Assembly: GCA_037176705.1 (NCBI GenBank)
Contig: JBAWUJ010000056.1
Span: 1-64,000, forward strand
DNA: 64,000 nucleotides
Source of the DNA: Molossus alvarezi
Taxonomy: Eukaryota > Chordata > Mammalia > Chiroptera > Molossidae
Direction of reading: 5' to 3'
Part shown: positions 37,826 to 49,100 of the stretch, piece after piece
How the letters are laid out: each line of letters opens with the position of its first letter
How positions within the stretch are numbered: position 1 is the first letter of the stretch
The notes under the pieces: model-generated
Seen by the model: only the letters and a program-made list of their open reading frames with translations
The model's database searches: none
Told to the model about the DNA's origin: nothing
Program-made: the position numbers and the translations under genes

Positions 37826-37840
37826 GTTCGAGAACCGAGG
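37826..37840 (-). repeat. Right terminal inverted repeat of Tigger
   Basis: GTTCGAGAACCGAGG is the perfect inverted partner of 35516-35530, followed directly by TA at 37841-37842. Confidence 0.92.
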
Positions 37841-37842
37841 TA
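37841..37842. repeat. TA target duplication, right side of Tigger
   Basis: TA follows the right inverted end, after which the satellite resumes with TCCTTCTATG. Joining both flanks over one TA leaves a satellite unit of 25 bp, one base more than the usual 24. Confidence 0.85.
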
Positions 37843-39835
37843 TCCTTCTATGTAAACTAGAATGTTCCTTTTATAGATCACTAGCTGGTTTCTTCAACGG
37901 AAAACTAAGTACTTTTTTCCATGAAACATTAAGAAGTTCCACCCATTGAACACTCGCTAGGATCTTCAATGGAACACTAACTAGTTCCTTCCATGAAACA
38001 CTAAGTAGTTCCTTCAAGGAGTTTTTTCCTTGTAACACTAGCTAGTTCCTTCCATGGAACACTAGCTAGTTGCTGCCAATGAACACTAAGTAGTTTCTTC
38101 CATTGAACAATAAGTAGTTTTTTCCATGGAACACTAGCAATTTCCTTCCATGGGAAGTTAAGTAGTTTCTTTCATAGACCACTAAGTAGTTCCTCGCATG
38201 GAACACTAAGTAGTTCCTCCCATGGACCACAAGCTAAATTCTCCCATGGCATACTAAGTAGTTCTTAACATGGAACACTAAGTACTTCCTTTCATGGAAC
38301 ACTAGCTAGTTCCTTCCATGGAACACTAAGTAGTTCTTTCTATAAAACACAAGCTAGTTCCTTCCGTGGAAGACTAAGAATTTATTTTCATGGACACTGG
38401 CTAGTTTATTCCATGGAACACTAGCTAGTTCCTACCATGGAATACTAAGTAGTTAATTCCATGAAACACTAAGTAGTTCCTTTCATGGAGCACTAGCTAA
38501 TTCCTTTGGTCGAACACTAGATAGTTTCTTTTATGGAACTCTAGCCTGTTTATTCCATGGAACACTAAGTAGTTTTTTCCACAGAACATAAGCTAGTGCC
38601 TTCCATGGAACACTAGCTAGTTCCTTCCTTGGAACACTATCTAGTCCTTCCATGGAACACTAATATTTCCTTCCATGGAACACAAGCTAGCTCCGTCCAT
38701 GGAAAAATAGCTAGTTTTCTCCATGGAACACTAAGGAGTTCCTTCCCTTGAACACTAGTTAGTTCCTTTCATGGAACACTATGTAGTTTCTTTCATGGAC
38801 ACTAGATATTTTCTTCCATGGAACACTTATTTATTACTTATTTCTATGGAAGACTAGCTAGTTCCTTCCATGGAACACTAAGTAGTTTTTTTCATAGAAC
38901 ACTAAGTAGTTTCTTCCATGGAACAGTATGCAGTTCCTTTTATGGTACATTAGCTGGTATCTTTCATTTAACTCTAGCTAGTTCCTACCATGGAACAGTA
39001 GCTAGTACCTAATAGGAAATACTAAGTTCTACATGCCATGAAACATTAAGTATTTCTTTCCATGGAACACTAGCTACTGCTTCAATGGAACCCTAGCTAT
39101 TTTCTTCCATGGAACACTAAGTAGTTCTTTCCATGTAACACTAGTTCGTTCCTTCTGAGGAACAATATCTAGTTCATTCCATAGAGCACTAAGTATTACC
39201 TCCAAGAAACACTAACTGGTTCCTTCCATGGCATACCAGCTAGTTCCTGCTATGGAATACTAAATAGTTTCTTACATGAAACACTAGCTAATTCCTTACA
39301 TGGAACACTAAGTAATTTTTTTCATGGACACTAGCTAGTTTCTCTGATGAACAAAATCTAATTTTTCCATATAACGCTGAGTAGTTCCTTCAATGGAACA
39401 CTAGCTAGTTTCTTCCATGGAACTCTAGCTGGTTTCTTCCATGGAACACTAAGTATTTTTTTCAATGGAACCCTAGCTAGTTCCTACCATGGAACACTAA
39501 GTAATTTTTTCCATGGACATTACCCAGGGTGTCTGAGGAACAAAGTCTAGTTTTTTCCATTGAACACTGAGTAGTTTCTTTCATGGAACACTAGGTAGTT
39601 TTTCTCCATGGAACACTAAGTAGCTCCTTCTATGGAAGAGTACCTTGCTCCTTCCATGGAACACTAAGTAGTTCTTTCCATGGAACACTAAGTTCCTTCC
39701 ATGGTAAACTAAGTAGTTTCTTTGATGGAACACTAGCTATTTTTTTTCATGGAACACTAGCTACTTCCTTCCATGGAACATGAGCTAATTTCTTCCATGG
39801 ATCACTTAGTAGTTCTTTTCATGGAACACTAGGTA
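37843..39835 (-). repeat. 24-bp satellite array, block B right part
   Basis: The inverted-sense satellite continues after the Tigger. Its first few hundred bases match 34090-34480, the paralogous segment without the transposon (CTAGCTGGTTTCTTC at 37881 and 34166, and a later T-rich unit followed by GTAACACTAGCTAG in both). Many units here are 1-4 bp short. No gene was found. Confidence 0.95.
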
Positions 39836-39860
39836 GCGTTCTATGGAAGGAACTAGCTAG
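39815..39860. other. Satellite orientation switch, - to + (B/C junction)
   Basis: Units run in the inverted sense to GGAACACTAGGTAG at about 39836, then immediately in the '+' sense from CGTTCTATGGAAGG. The switch falls in the CTAG part of the unit and not at the GTT/AAC position used at 24572 and 52132, so it is a different event. Confidence 0.88.
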
Positions 39861-40023
39861 TGTTTCATGGAAGGAACTACTAGTGTTGCATGGAAAAAAC
39901 TACTTAGTGTTTCAAGGAAGGAACTACCCATTGTTCCATGGAAGGAACTACTTATTGTTCATGGTAGGAACTACTTAGTGTTCCATGAAAAATCTGCTTA
40001 GTTTCCATGGAAGGAAACCTACA

Positions 40024-40060
40024 GAGATTTTTCATGGAACACTAAGTACTTCATTCCATG
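40024..40060 (-). repeat. Micro-inversion of one to two satellite units
   Basis: Inside '+' sense block C, about 1.5 units read in the opposite sense (TTTTTCATGGAACACTAAG). The right edge falls in a CCATGG palindrome, which belongs equally to both orientations. Confidence 0.8.
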
Positions 40061-43000
40061 GAAGGGACTACTTAGTGTTCCATGGAAAGGACTAGATAAG
40101 TGTTCCATGGAATGAACCAGCTAGTGTTTCATAGAAGGAACTAATTAGTGTTCCATGAAAGAAACGAGCAAGTGTTCCATGGATGGAACCATGTAGTGTT
40201 CCATGTGAGGAACTACATAGTGTTCCATGAAAGGAACTACTTAGTGTTCCAGGAAGGAACTACTTAGTGTTTCATGGAAGGAACTAGCTTGTGATTCATG
40301 GAAGGAAGTAGCTAGTGTTCCACGGAAGGAGCTACATACTGTTCGGTGGAGAAAACTACTTAGTGTTTCATGGAAAAACTATCGAGTGTTCCATGGAAGG
40401 AAGTATTTCGTGTTCCAGGAAAGGAACTAGTTAGAGTTCCATTGAAGTAATTAGCTAGATTTCCTAGGAAGAAATTAGCTAATGTTTTATGGAAGAAACT
40501 AGCTAGTGTTCCATGGAAGGAACTACTTAGTTGTTCATGGAAAAATATATCTAGTGCTCCATAGATGGAACTAGCTAATGTTTCATGGAAAGTACTACTT
40601 AGTGTTTCATGGAAGAAATAAGCTAGTGTTTCAAGAAAGGAACTAGCTATAGTTCAGAGAAGGATCTAGGTAGTGTTCCATGGAAAAAACTACTTAGTAT
40701 TCCTTGGAAGGAATTATCTAGTGTTCCATGAAAGAACTACTTAGTGTTCCATCTGAGAAACTAGCTGGTGTTCCATGGAAGAAACTACTTAGTGTTCCAT
40801 GCAAGGAAATACTTAGTGTTCAATGTAAGAAACTAGCTAGTGTGCCATGGAAAAATTACTTAGTGTTTCATGGAAGGAATTAGGTGGTGTTCCAGGGAAA
40901 AAACTAGGTATTATTCATCGAAGGAACTAGCTAGTGTTCCATGGAAGGAACTAGCTAGTGTTCCATGGAGGAATTATATAGTTTTCTATGGAAGGAAGTA
41001 GCTAATTTTCCATGGAAGGAACTACTTAGTGTTGCATGGAAGGAACTAATAAGTGTTCCATGGAAGGAATTGGCTAATGTTTCATGGAAGGAGTAAATAG
41101 TTTTCCATGGAGGGAACTACTTAGTGTTGCATAAAAGGAACTAGCTAGTCTTCCATGGAAGAAACTACCTAGTTTTCCATGGAAGTAACAACAAGTGTTC
41201 CAAGGAAGGGCCTAGATAGTGTTTTATGGAAGAAACTAGGTAGTGTTCCAAAGAAGGAACTACTTAGTGTTTCAGGGAAGAAATTACGTAGTCTTCCAGG
41301 TAAGTATTTAGCTAGGGTATTAAGGAAAAACTAGCTAGAGTTCCAGGGAAAACTAGCTAGTGTTCCATGGTAGGAACTAGCTAGTGTTTCATGGAAGGAA
41401 CTAGCTAGTGTTCCATGGAAAGAACTACTTAGTGTTTTATGGAAGGAATTAGCTAGATTTCCATGGAAGAAACTTGCTATTGTTCCATGGAATGAACAAG
41501 CTAGTTTGCCATGAAAATAACTATGTAGTGTTCCATGGAAGGAACTACTAAGTGTTCCATGGAAGAAACTACTTTGTGTTCAATGGAAGAAACTAGCTAG
41601 TGTTCCATGAAAGGAATTCGATTGTGTTCCATGGAAGGTACTACTTAGTGTTCCATGGAAAGAAATACTTAGTGTTCCATGGAAGAAACAAGCTAGTGTT
41701 TCATGTAAGATCTAGCTAGTTTTTATGGAAGGAACTAGTTAGTGTTTCATGGTAAGAACTACTTATTGTTTCATGGAAAGAACTGTTTAGTATTCAATGG
41801 AAGAGACCACTTAGTGTCCCATGTAAGGAACTAGCTTGTGTTTCATGCATGGAACTGGTAGTCTTCTTTGGAAGGAACTTCTTAGTGTTCCATGGAAGAA
41901 AACAGCAATTGATCCATGGATAGTACTACTTAGCGTTCCATGAAGGAAACTACTTAGTGTTCCATGGATGGAAATACATGGTGTTTTATGGAATGAACTA
42001 GCTAGTGTTCGTTGGAAGGATGTACTTAGTGTTCCATGGAAGGACTACTTAGTATTCTATGGAAGGAACTAGCTAGTATTCCATGGAAGGAACTAGTTAG
42101 TGTTCCATGGAAAGATCTACTTAGTGCTCCTTGGAAGACACTAGTTAGTGTTCCATGGAACAAATAAGATAGTGTTCCATCGAAAGCACTAGCTAGTGTT
42201 CTACAACAAGAACTAGCAAGTGTTTTATGGAAGGAACTAGGTAGTGTTCCATGAAAGGAAGTACTTAGTGTTCCATGGAAGGAAATATTAGTTTCCATTG
42301 AAGGAACTAGCATGTGTTCCAGGAAAGAAACAACTTAGTGTTCTTGGGAAGAAATTACTTAGTGTTCCAAGAAAGGAAATTGCTAATGTTCCATGGAGAA
42401 AACTAGCTAGTGTTCCATGAAGGAACTAGCTAGTGTTCCATGGAAGGAATTATATAGTGTTCCATGGATAGAACTACTTAGTGTTCCATGGGAGAAACTA
42501 GCTGGTGTTCCATGGAAGGAACTAGCTAGTGTTCCATGGAAAAAACTACTTTTTGTTCTGAGGAAGGAATTAGCTAGTTTTCCTTGGTAGGAACTGGCTA
42601 GTGTTCCAAGAAACGAACTAGCTAGTGTTCCATGGAAGAAACTAGCTAGTGTTCCATGGAAGGAACTACTTAGTGTTCCATAGAAGGAATTAGTAAGTGT
42701 ATCATGGACGGAACTTCTTAGTGTTCAATGGAAGAAACTAGCTAGTGTCACGTGGAAGGAAATAGATAGTGTTCCATGGAAGGAACTACTTAGTGTTCCA
42801 TGGAAGGATCTAGTAAGTGTTCCAAGGAAGGAACTAGCTAGAGTTCCAGATAAGGAATTAGCTAGGGATCCAAGGAAGAAACTAGCTAGAGTTCCAGGGA
42901 AAAAGTAGCTAGTGTTCCATGGTAGAACCTAGCTAGTGTTCCTTGGAAGGAACTACTTAGTGCTCCGTGGAACTAACTACTTATTGTTTCTTGGATGGAA

Positions 43001-43870
43001 ATACTTACTGTTCTGTGGAAGAACTAGCTACTATTCCATGGAAAGATATAGTTAGTGATCCATGGAAGTCACTAGTAAGTGTTTCATGGAAATAAATTAC
43101 ATAATGTTCTATTGTTGAAACTAGATAGGTTTTCATGGAGGTAACTAGCTAGTTTATCATGGACAGAAGCAGTTTTGCGTTTTGTGAAAAAACTACTACT
43201 TAGTGTTCAATGGAAGGAACTACTTTGTGTTTTATGGAAGGAATTATCTAGTGTTCCATGGAAAAAACTATCTTGTTCCAATGAAGGAACTAGTTAATGT
43301 TGCATGGAAGGAACTAGTTAGTGTTCAATGGAAGGATCTAGCTATTGTTCCATGGAGGGATCTAGCTAGTGTTCCATGGAATGAACTACTTAGTATTCCA
43401 TGAAAGGAACTAGCTAGGTATCCATTGAAGAAATTAGCTAGTGTTGCATGGTAGGAAATACTAGTGTTCCAGGGAAGTAACTTGCTATTTTTCCATGGAA
43501 GGAACTAGCTGGTGTTTCTTGGAAAGAACTAGCTTGTGTTCCTTAGATGAAACTATTTAGTGTTCCATGGAAAGAACGAACTAGTGTTCCATGGAAGATC
43601 TATTCAGATTTTAATGGAAGGAAATTGCTAGTGTTCCATGGAAAAAACTAGCTAGTGTTCCGTGAAAATAACAAGCTAATTATTCAAGGGAGGAACTAGC
43701 TAGTGTTCCATGGAAGGAACTACTTATTGTTCAATGGACGGAACAAGCTAGTGTTACATGGATAAAACTAGCTAGTATTACAAAGAAGTAACTCCTTAGT
43801 ATGCCCTGGAAGGAACTACCTGGTGTTCCATGAAAAGAACTAGCTACTGTTGGATGGAAAGATCTATCTA

Positions 43871-44330
43871 GTGTTCTGTAGAAAGAACTACTTAGTGTTC
43901 CATGGAAAAAACTACTTAGTGTTTCATGGAAGGAACTAGTTAGTGTTCCATGGGAGATCCTAGCTAGTGTTCCAAGGATGGAACTACTTAATGTTCCATG
44001 GAAGGATGTTCTTAGATTTCCGTGGAAGAAACCAGCTAGTGATATATGGAAGGAATCTTGTAGTGTACATAGAAGGAACTACTACGTGTTGCATAAAGGG
44101 AACTACTGTGCAACATGGAGGGAAATGCTTAGAGTTTCATGGAAGCAATTAGGTAGTGTTCCATGAAAAAAAATAGCTAGTGTTCCATGGAGTGACTTAT
44201 TTAGTGTTCCACGGAGGGAACTACTTAGTGTTCCATAGACGAAACTACTTATTCTTGTAAGGAAGGAACTAACTAGTGTTCCATGGAAGGACCTAGCTAG
44301 TGTTCCATGGAAGACACTCACTAGTGTTTC
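43871..44330 (+). repeat. Right arm of an inverted satellite duplication
   Basis: Plus-strand partner of 33800-34335. The shared odd units are in the same order, and neither arm holds a transposon. Confidence 0.85.
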
Positions 44331-44690
44331 ATGGAAGGAACTACTTATTTTTCCATGGAAGGAATTACTTCGTGTTCCATGGAAGGAACTATTTAGTATT
44401 CCATGGAAGGAACTACTTTGTGTTCCATGGAAAGAATCACTGAGTGTTCCATTGAAGGAACTAGCTAGTGTTCCATGGTAGGAACTACTTAGTGTTTCAT
44501 GGAAGGACCTAGCTAGTTGTCCATAGAAGGAGATATTTAGTGTTCCATGGTAGTAACAAGGTAGTGTTCCATGGAAGGACTAGCAAGTGTACCATGGAAT
44601 TATCTAGATAGTGTTCCATGGATGAAACTACTTAGAGTTCCATGGCAGGAATTAACTGGTGTTCCATGGAAAATTCTTGCTAGTGTTCTA

Positions 44691-44728
44691 TAAAACAAAC
44701 AAACAACAACAACAAAAAACTTCTCAGT
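44691..44728 (+). repeat. A-rich CAA/CAAA microsatellite inside the array
   Basis: A short run of AAAC and AAC steps (ACAAACAAACAACAACAAC) interrupts a unit between TTCTATA and CTTCTCAGTG. It is simple-sequence expansion within an A-rich variant unit. Confidence 0.8.
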
Positions 44729-45606
44729 GTTCCATGGAAGAAGCTGCTTAGTGTTCCTTGGATGGAACAAGCTACTGTTCCATGAAAGGAACTGCTTAGT
44801 GTTCCATAAAAGGAACTACTTAGTGTTCTAAGGAAGGAACTACTTAGTGTTCCATGGAAAAAACTAGCTAGTATCCCATGGAAGGAACTAGCTAATTTCC
44901 CATGGAAAAAACTAATGTTCCATGGAAGAAACTAATAAATGTTCCAAGGAAGAAACTACTTAGTGTTCCATGGAAGGAAATACTTAGTATTCCATGTAAG
45001 GAAATACTTAGTGTTCCGGGGATGGAAATACTTAGTGTTCTATGGAAAAAACTACTTAGTGTTCCATGGAAGAAACTACTTATTGTTCTATAGAAGAAAA
45101 TAGCTGGTGTTCCATGCAAGGAACTTGCAAGTGTCCAATGGAAGGAACTACTTAGTCTTCCATGGATGGAACAAGTTAAGGTTTCATGGAAAGAATTACT
45201 TAGTGTTCCATGAAAGGGTCTAGCTAGTATTCCATAAAAGGAACTACTTACTGTTCCATAGAGGAAACTAGTTAGTGTTCCATGGAAAAAACTAGCTAGT
45301 GTTCCATGGAAGGAATAGCTAGTGTTCCATGGAAGGAACTAGCTAGTGTTCCATGAAAGGAAATACTAAATGTTCAATGGAAGAAACTACTTAATGTTCC
45401 ATGAAAGGAACTAGGTAGTGTTCCTTGGAAGGACCTACATAGTGTTCAATGGATAAAACTAGTTAGTGTTTCATGGAAGGAAATACCTAGTGTGCCATGT
45501 AGGGGACTAGCTAGTGTTCCATGGAAGAAACTATTTAGTGTACAATGGAAAAAACTAGCTAGTGTTCAATGGAAGGATCTACCTGGTTTTTCATGGAAGG
45601 AACTGC

Positions 45607-46120
45607 TTATGATAACATGGAAGGAACTAGCTAGTGTTCCATAAAACAAACTAGCTAGTGTTCCATGGAAGGGACTACTTAATGTTCTGTGGAAAAAACT
45701 AATTAGTGTTCCATGAAAGAAACTAGCTAGTGTTCAATTGAAGGAACTAGCTAGTGTTCCATGGAATGAACTAGTTAGTGTTCTATGGAAGAAAGTTGTT
45801 AGTGTTCCCTGGATGGAACTACCTAGTGTTCCATGGAAGGAACTAACTAGTGTTCCAGGGAAGGTACTAACTAGTATTCCACCAAAGGAACTAGCTAGCG
45901 ATCCATGAAATAAAAAATCTAGTGTTAAATTAAAGAAACTACATAGTGTTCCATGGAAGGAACTAGCTAGTGTTTCATTGAAAGATCTAGCTAGTTTTCT
46001 ATGGAATGAAGTACATAGTGTTCCATTGATCGAACTTTTTCGTGTTCCATGGAAGGAACTAGGTAGTGTTTCATGGAAAATACAAGTTGTGTTTCATGGA
46101 AAAAACTACTAAGTGTTCCG
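45607..46120 (+). repeat. Satellite segment paralogous to 14491-15005
   Basis: CTGCTTATGATAACATGG at this point matches block A 31,116 bp upstream. It is followed in both by an AAAACAAACTAG-like unit, a GGGACTACTTA-like unit, the 240-bp cassette and a unit with AAAATACAAGTTGTG. Confidence 0.78.
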
Positions 46121-49100
46121 TGGAAGGAACTACTTAGTGTACCATGGAAGGAGTTAGCTAGTGTTCCATGGAAGAAACCACTTAATGTTGCATGGAAGGA
46201 ACTATGTAGATTTTCCTGGAAAGAACTAGCTAATGGTCCATGGAAGGAACTAGCTAGTATTCCATGGAAGGAACTAGCTAGTATTCCATGGAAGAAACTA
46301 GCTAGTGTTCCATGGAAGAAACTAGCTTGTGTTCCAGAAAAGAAAATACTTTATGTTTCTTGGAAAAAAACCTTAGTGTTCAATGAAAGAAACTACTTAG
46401 TGCTCCATGGAAGGAAAAGGTTATTGTTCTGTGGAAGGAAGTCCGTAGTGTTCCATGGAAGAAACTAGTTAGTGCTCCAAAGAAAGAACTAGCTAGTGTT
46501 CCAGGAATGGAATTAGCTAGTATTCCATGGAAGAAACTAGCTAGTGATTCATGGAAGGAACTACATAGTGTTCCATGGAAAAAACTATCTATTGTGCAAT
46601 GGAAGGAAATAGCTAGTGTTCCATGTAAGGAACTAGCCAGTGTTCCATGAAAGGAACTAGCTAGAACTAGCTAGTGTTTTATGGAAGAAACTACTCAGTG
46701 TTCCATAGAAGGAACTACTTAATATTCTATGGAAAGGACTACTTAGTGTTCCATGGAAGTATCTAGCTAGTGTTTCATGGAAGGAACTACTTACTGTTCC
46801 ATGGAAGAAACTAGCTAGTGTTCCTTAAAATGAACTAGCTAGTGTTCCATGGAAAGGACTTCTTAGTGTTCAGTGGAAAAAAATGATTAGTGTTCCAGGG
46901 AAGGTACTAGCTAGTATTTCAACGAAGGACCTAGCTAGTGATCTATGGCATAAACAGACTAGTGTTCCATGGAAGGAACTAGATAGTTTTCCATGGATGG
47001 AACCAGCTAGTGTTCCATGGAAAGATGTAGCTAGTGTTTTATGGAAGAAATTTCATAGTGTACCATGGATCGAACTTCTTAGTGTTCCATGGAAGGAACT
47101 AGTTAGTGTTCCATACAAGGAACTAACTAAAACTAGCTAGTAGTCCATGAACGAAACTGGTTAGTTTTCCATGCAAGAAAATAAACAGTGTTCCATGGAA
47201 AAAACTTGCTAGTTTTCCATGGAAGAAACTACTTAGGGTTTCATATAAGTTAATACTTAATGTTCCATGAAAGGAACTAGCTAGTGTTTCATGAAAGGAA
47301 CTAGTTAGTGTTTCAGGGAAGAAACTACTTAGTGTTTCAGAGAAAGAACAAGTTTGTGTTCCAGGAAAATGACTATCTAGTGTTCTAGAGATGGAACTAG
47401 CTAATATTCCATGGATGGAAATAGCTAGTGATCCATGGAAGGAACTATGTAGTGTTTCATGGAAACAACTAGCTAATATTCAAAGGAAGGATTTACCCAG
47501 TGTCCATGGAAGGATCTACTTTGTATTCCAGAAAAGAAAATACTTTATGTTCCCTGGAAGGAACTACTTAGTGTTCAATGGAAGGAACTACTTAGTGCTC
47601 CATGGAAGGAACTAGCTAGTGTTCCATGGGGAAAAAAAGTTACTGTTCCATGGAAAGAAGTACTTAGTGTTCCATGCAAGGAACTAGTACTGCTCCAAAG
47701 GAAGAAATATCTTGTGTTACAGGGAAAAAACTAGCTAGTATTCCATGGAAGAAACTAGCTAGTGATTCATGGAAGAAAATATCTACTGTTCAATGAAAGG
47801 AATTAACTAGTGTGCCATGGAAGGAACTAGCCTTTGTTTCAGGAAAAAAACTACTTAGTGTTCCATGGAAAAAACTAGCTAGTGTTCCATGGATGGGATA
47901 AGTTAGTGTTCAATGGAAGGAATTACCAATGTACTATGGAAGGAAGTAGCTAGTGTTCCATGGAAGGAACAAGTTAGTGTTTAATGGATTGAATTACCAG
48001 TGTTCCATGAAAAAATCTACTTAGTGTTCCATGGAAGGAACTACTTAGTGTTCCATGGAAGGATCTACCTAATGTACCATGTAAGGAACTTCTTAGTGTT
48101 CCATGGGTGGAAATACTTAGTGTTTCAGAAAAGGAACTAGTTAGTGTTCCAGGAAAAGAACTAGATAGTATTCCAGGGAAGGAATGACCTCATATTCCAT
48201 GGAAGGAAATAGCTTGTGATTCATGGAAGTAACAAAGTAGTGTTCCCTGGAAGATCTAGATAATATTCCATGGAAAGAACTAGCTAGTGTTCCATGGAAG
48301 AAACTAGCTAGTGTTCCTCGCAAGAAAATAGCTAGTTTTCCGGGGCATATTTGGCTAGTGTTCCATGGAAGGGACTACTTAGAGTTCAATAGAAGAAATT
48401 ACTCAGTGTTCCATGGAAGAACTACTAGTGATCCATGGAAGAAACTAGCTAGTGTACCATGGAAGGAACTTCTTAGTATCACCTGGAAGAAACTACTTAG
48501 TGTTCCATAGAAAAAAACTACGTAGTGTTCCATGGAAGGAACTGTTTAGTGTTTCATGGATGGATATACTCAGTGTTCCATGGAAGGAACTACTTACTGT
48601 TCACTGGAATAAACCGGCTAGTGTTGAATGGAAAAAATAGATAGTATACGATTGAAGAAACTACTTTGTGTTCCATGGAAGGAACAATGTAGTCTTCCAT
48701 GGAAGGAAACACTTATGTTCCAAGGAAGGAACAACTTCGTGTTCCATGGAAGGAACTAGCTAGTGTTCAATGGATAAAACTAGTTAGTGTTCCATGGATG
48801 GCACTACTTAGTGTTCCATGGAAGGAACAAGCTAGTATTCCAAGGAAGAAACTACTTAGTATTCCATGGAAGAAACTACTTAATGTTTTATGGAAAGAAG
48901 TACATACTCTTCCATGGAAGGATCAAGGTAGTGTTCCATGGAACAAACTATCTAGTGTTCCCTAGAAGAAACTCGCTAGTGTTCCATGGAAAAAACTAAA
49001 TAGGGTTTCATGGTAGGAACTAGCTAGGGTTTTATGGAAGAAACTATCCAGTATTCCATGAAAGGAACTACTTTTTGTTCCATGGATGGAAGTACTTAGT

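Larger units (their letters stand above)
35516..37840 (-). mobile_element. Tigger (pogo-like) DNA transposon
   Basis: This 2,325-bp element is bounded by 15-bp perfect inverted repeats and a TA duplication. It carries one transposase reading frame on the minus strand, covering most of its length. The terminal repeat begins CCTCGG, unlike the CAGGCATACC start I recall for the common Tigger1, so it is probably a different Tigger subfamily. The transposase has one frameshift and one stop, so this copy is not autonomous, but the damage is light and the ends look functional. It sits within a satellite unit of block B. A paralogous segment at about 34067-34300 lacks it, and offsets on the two sides of the element differ by 2,328 bp, as expected for element plus TA with a 1-bp indel. 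Confidence 0.95.

Noticed and set aside
35516..37840. A domesticated TIGD host gene
   Set aside because: The frame is broken by a shift and a stop, and is still bounded by perfect inverted repeats and a TA duplication, so it is a transposon copy and not a retained host gene.
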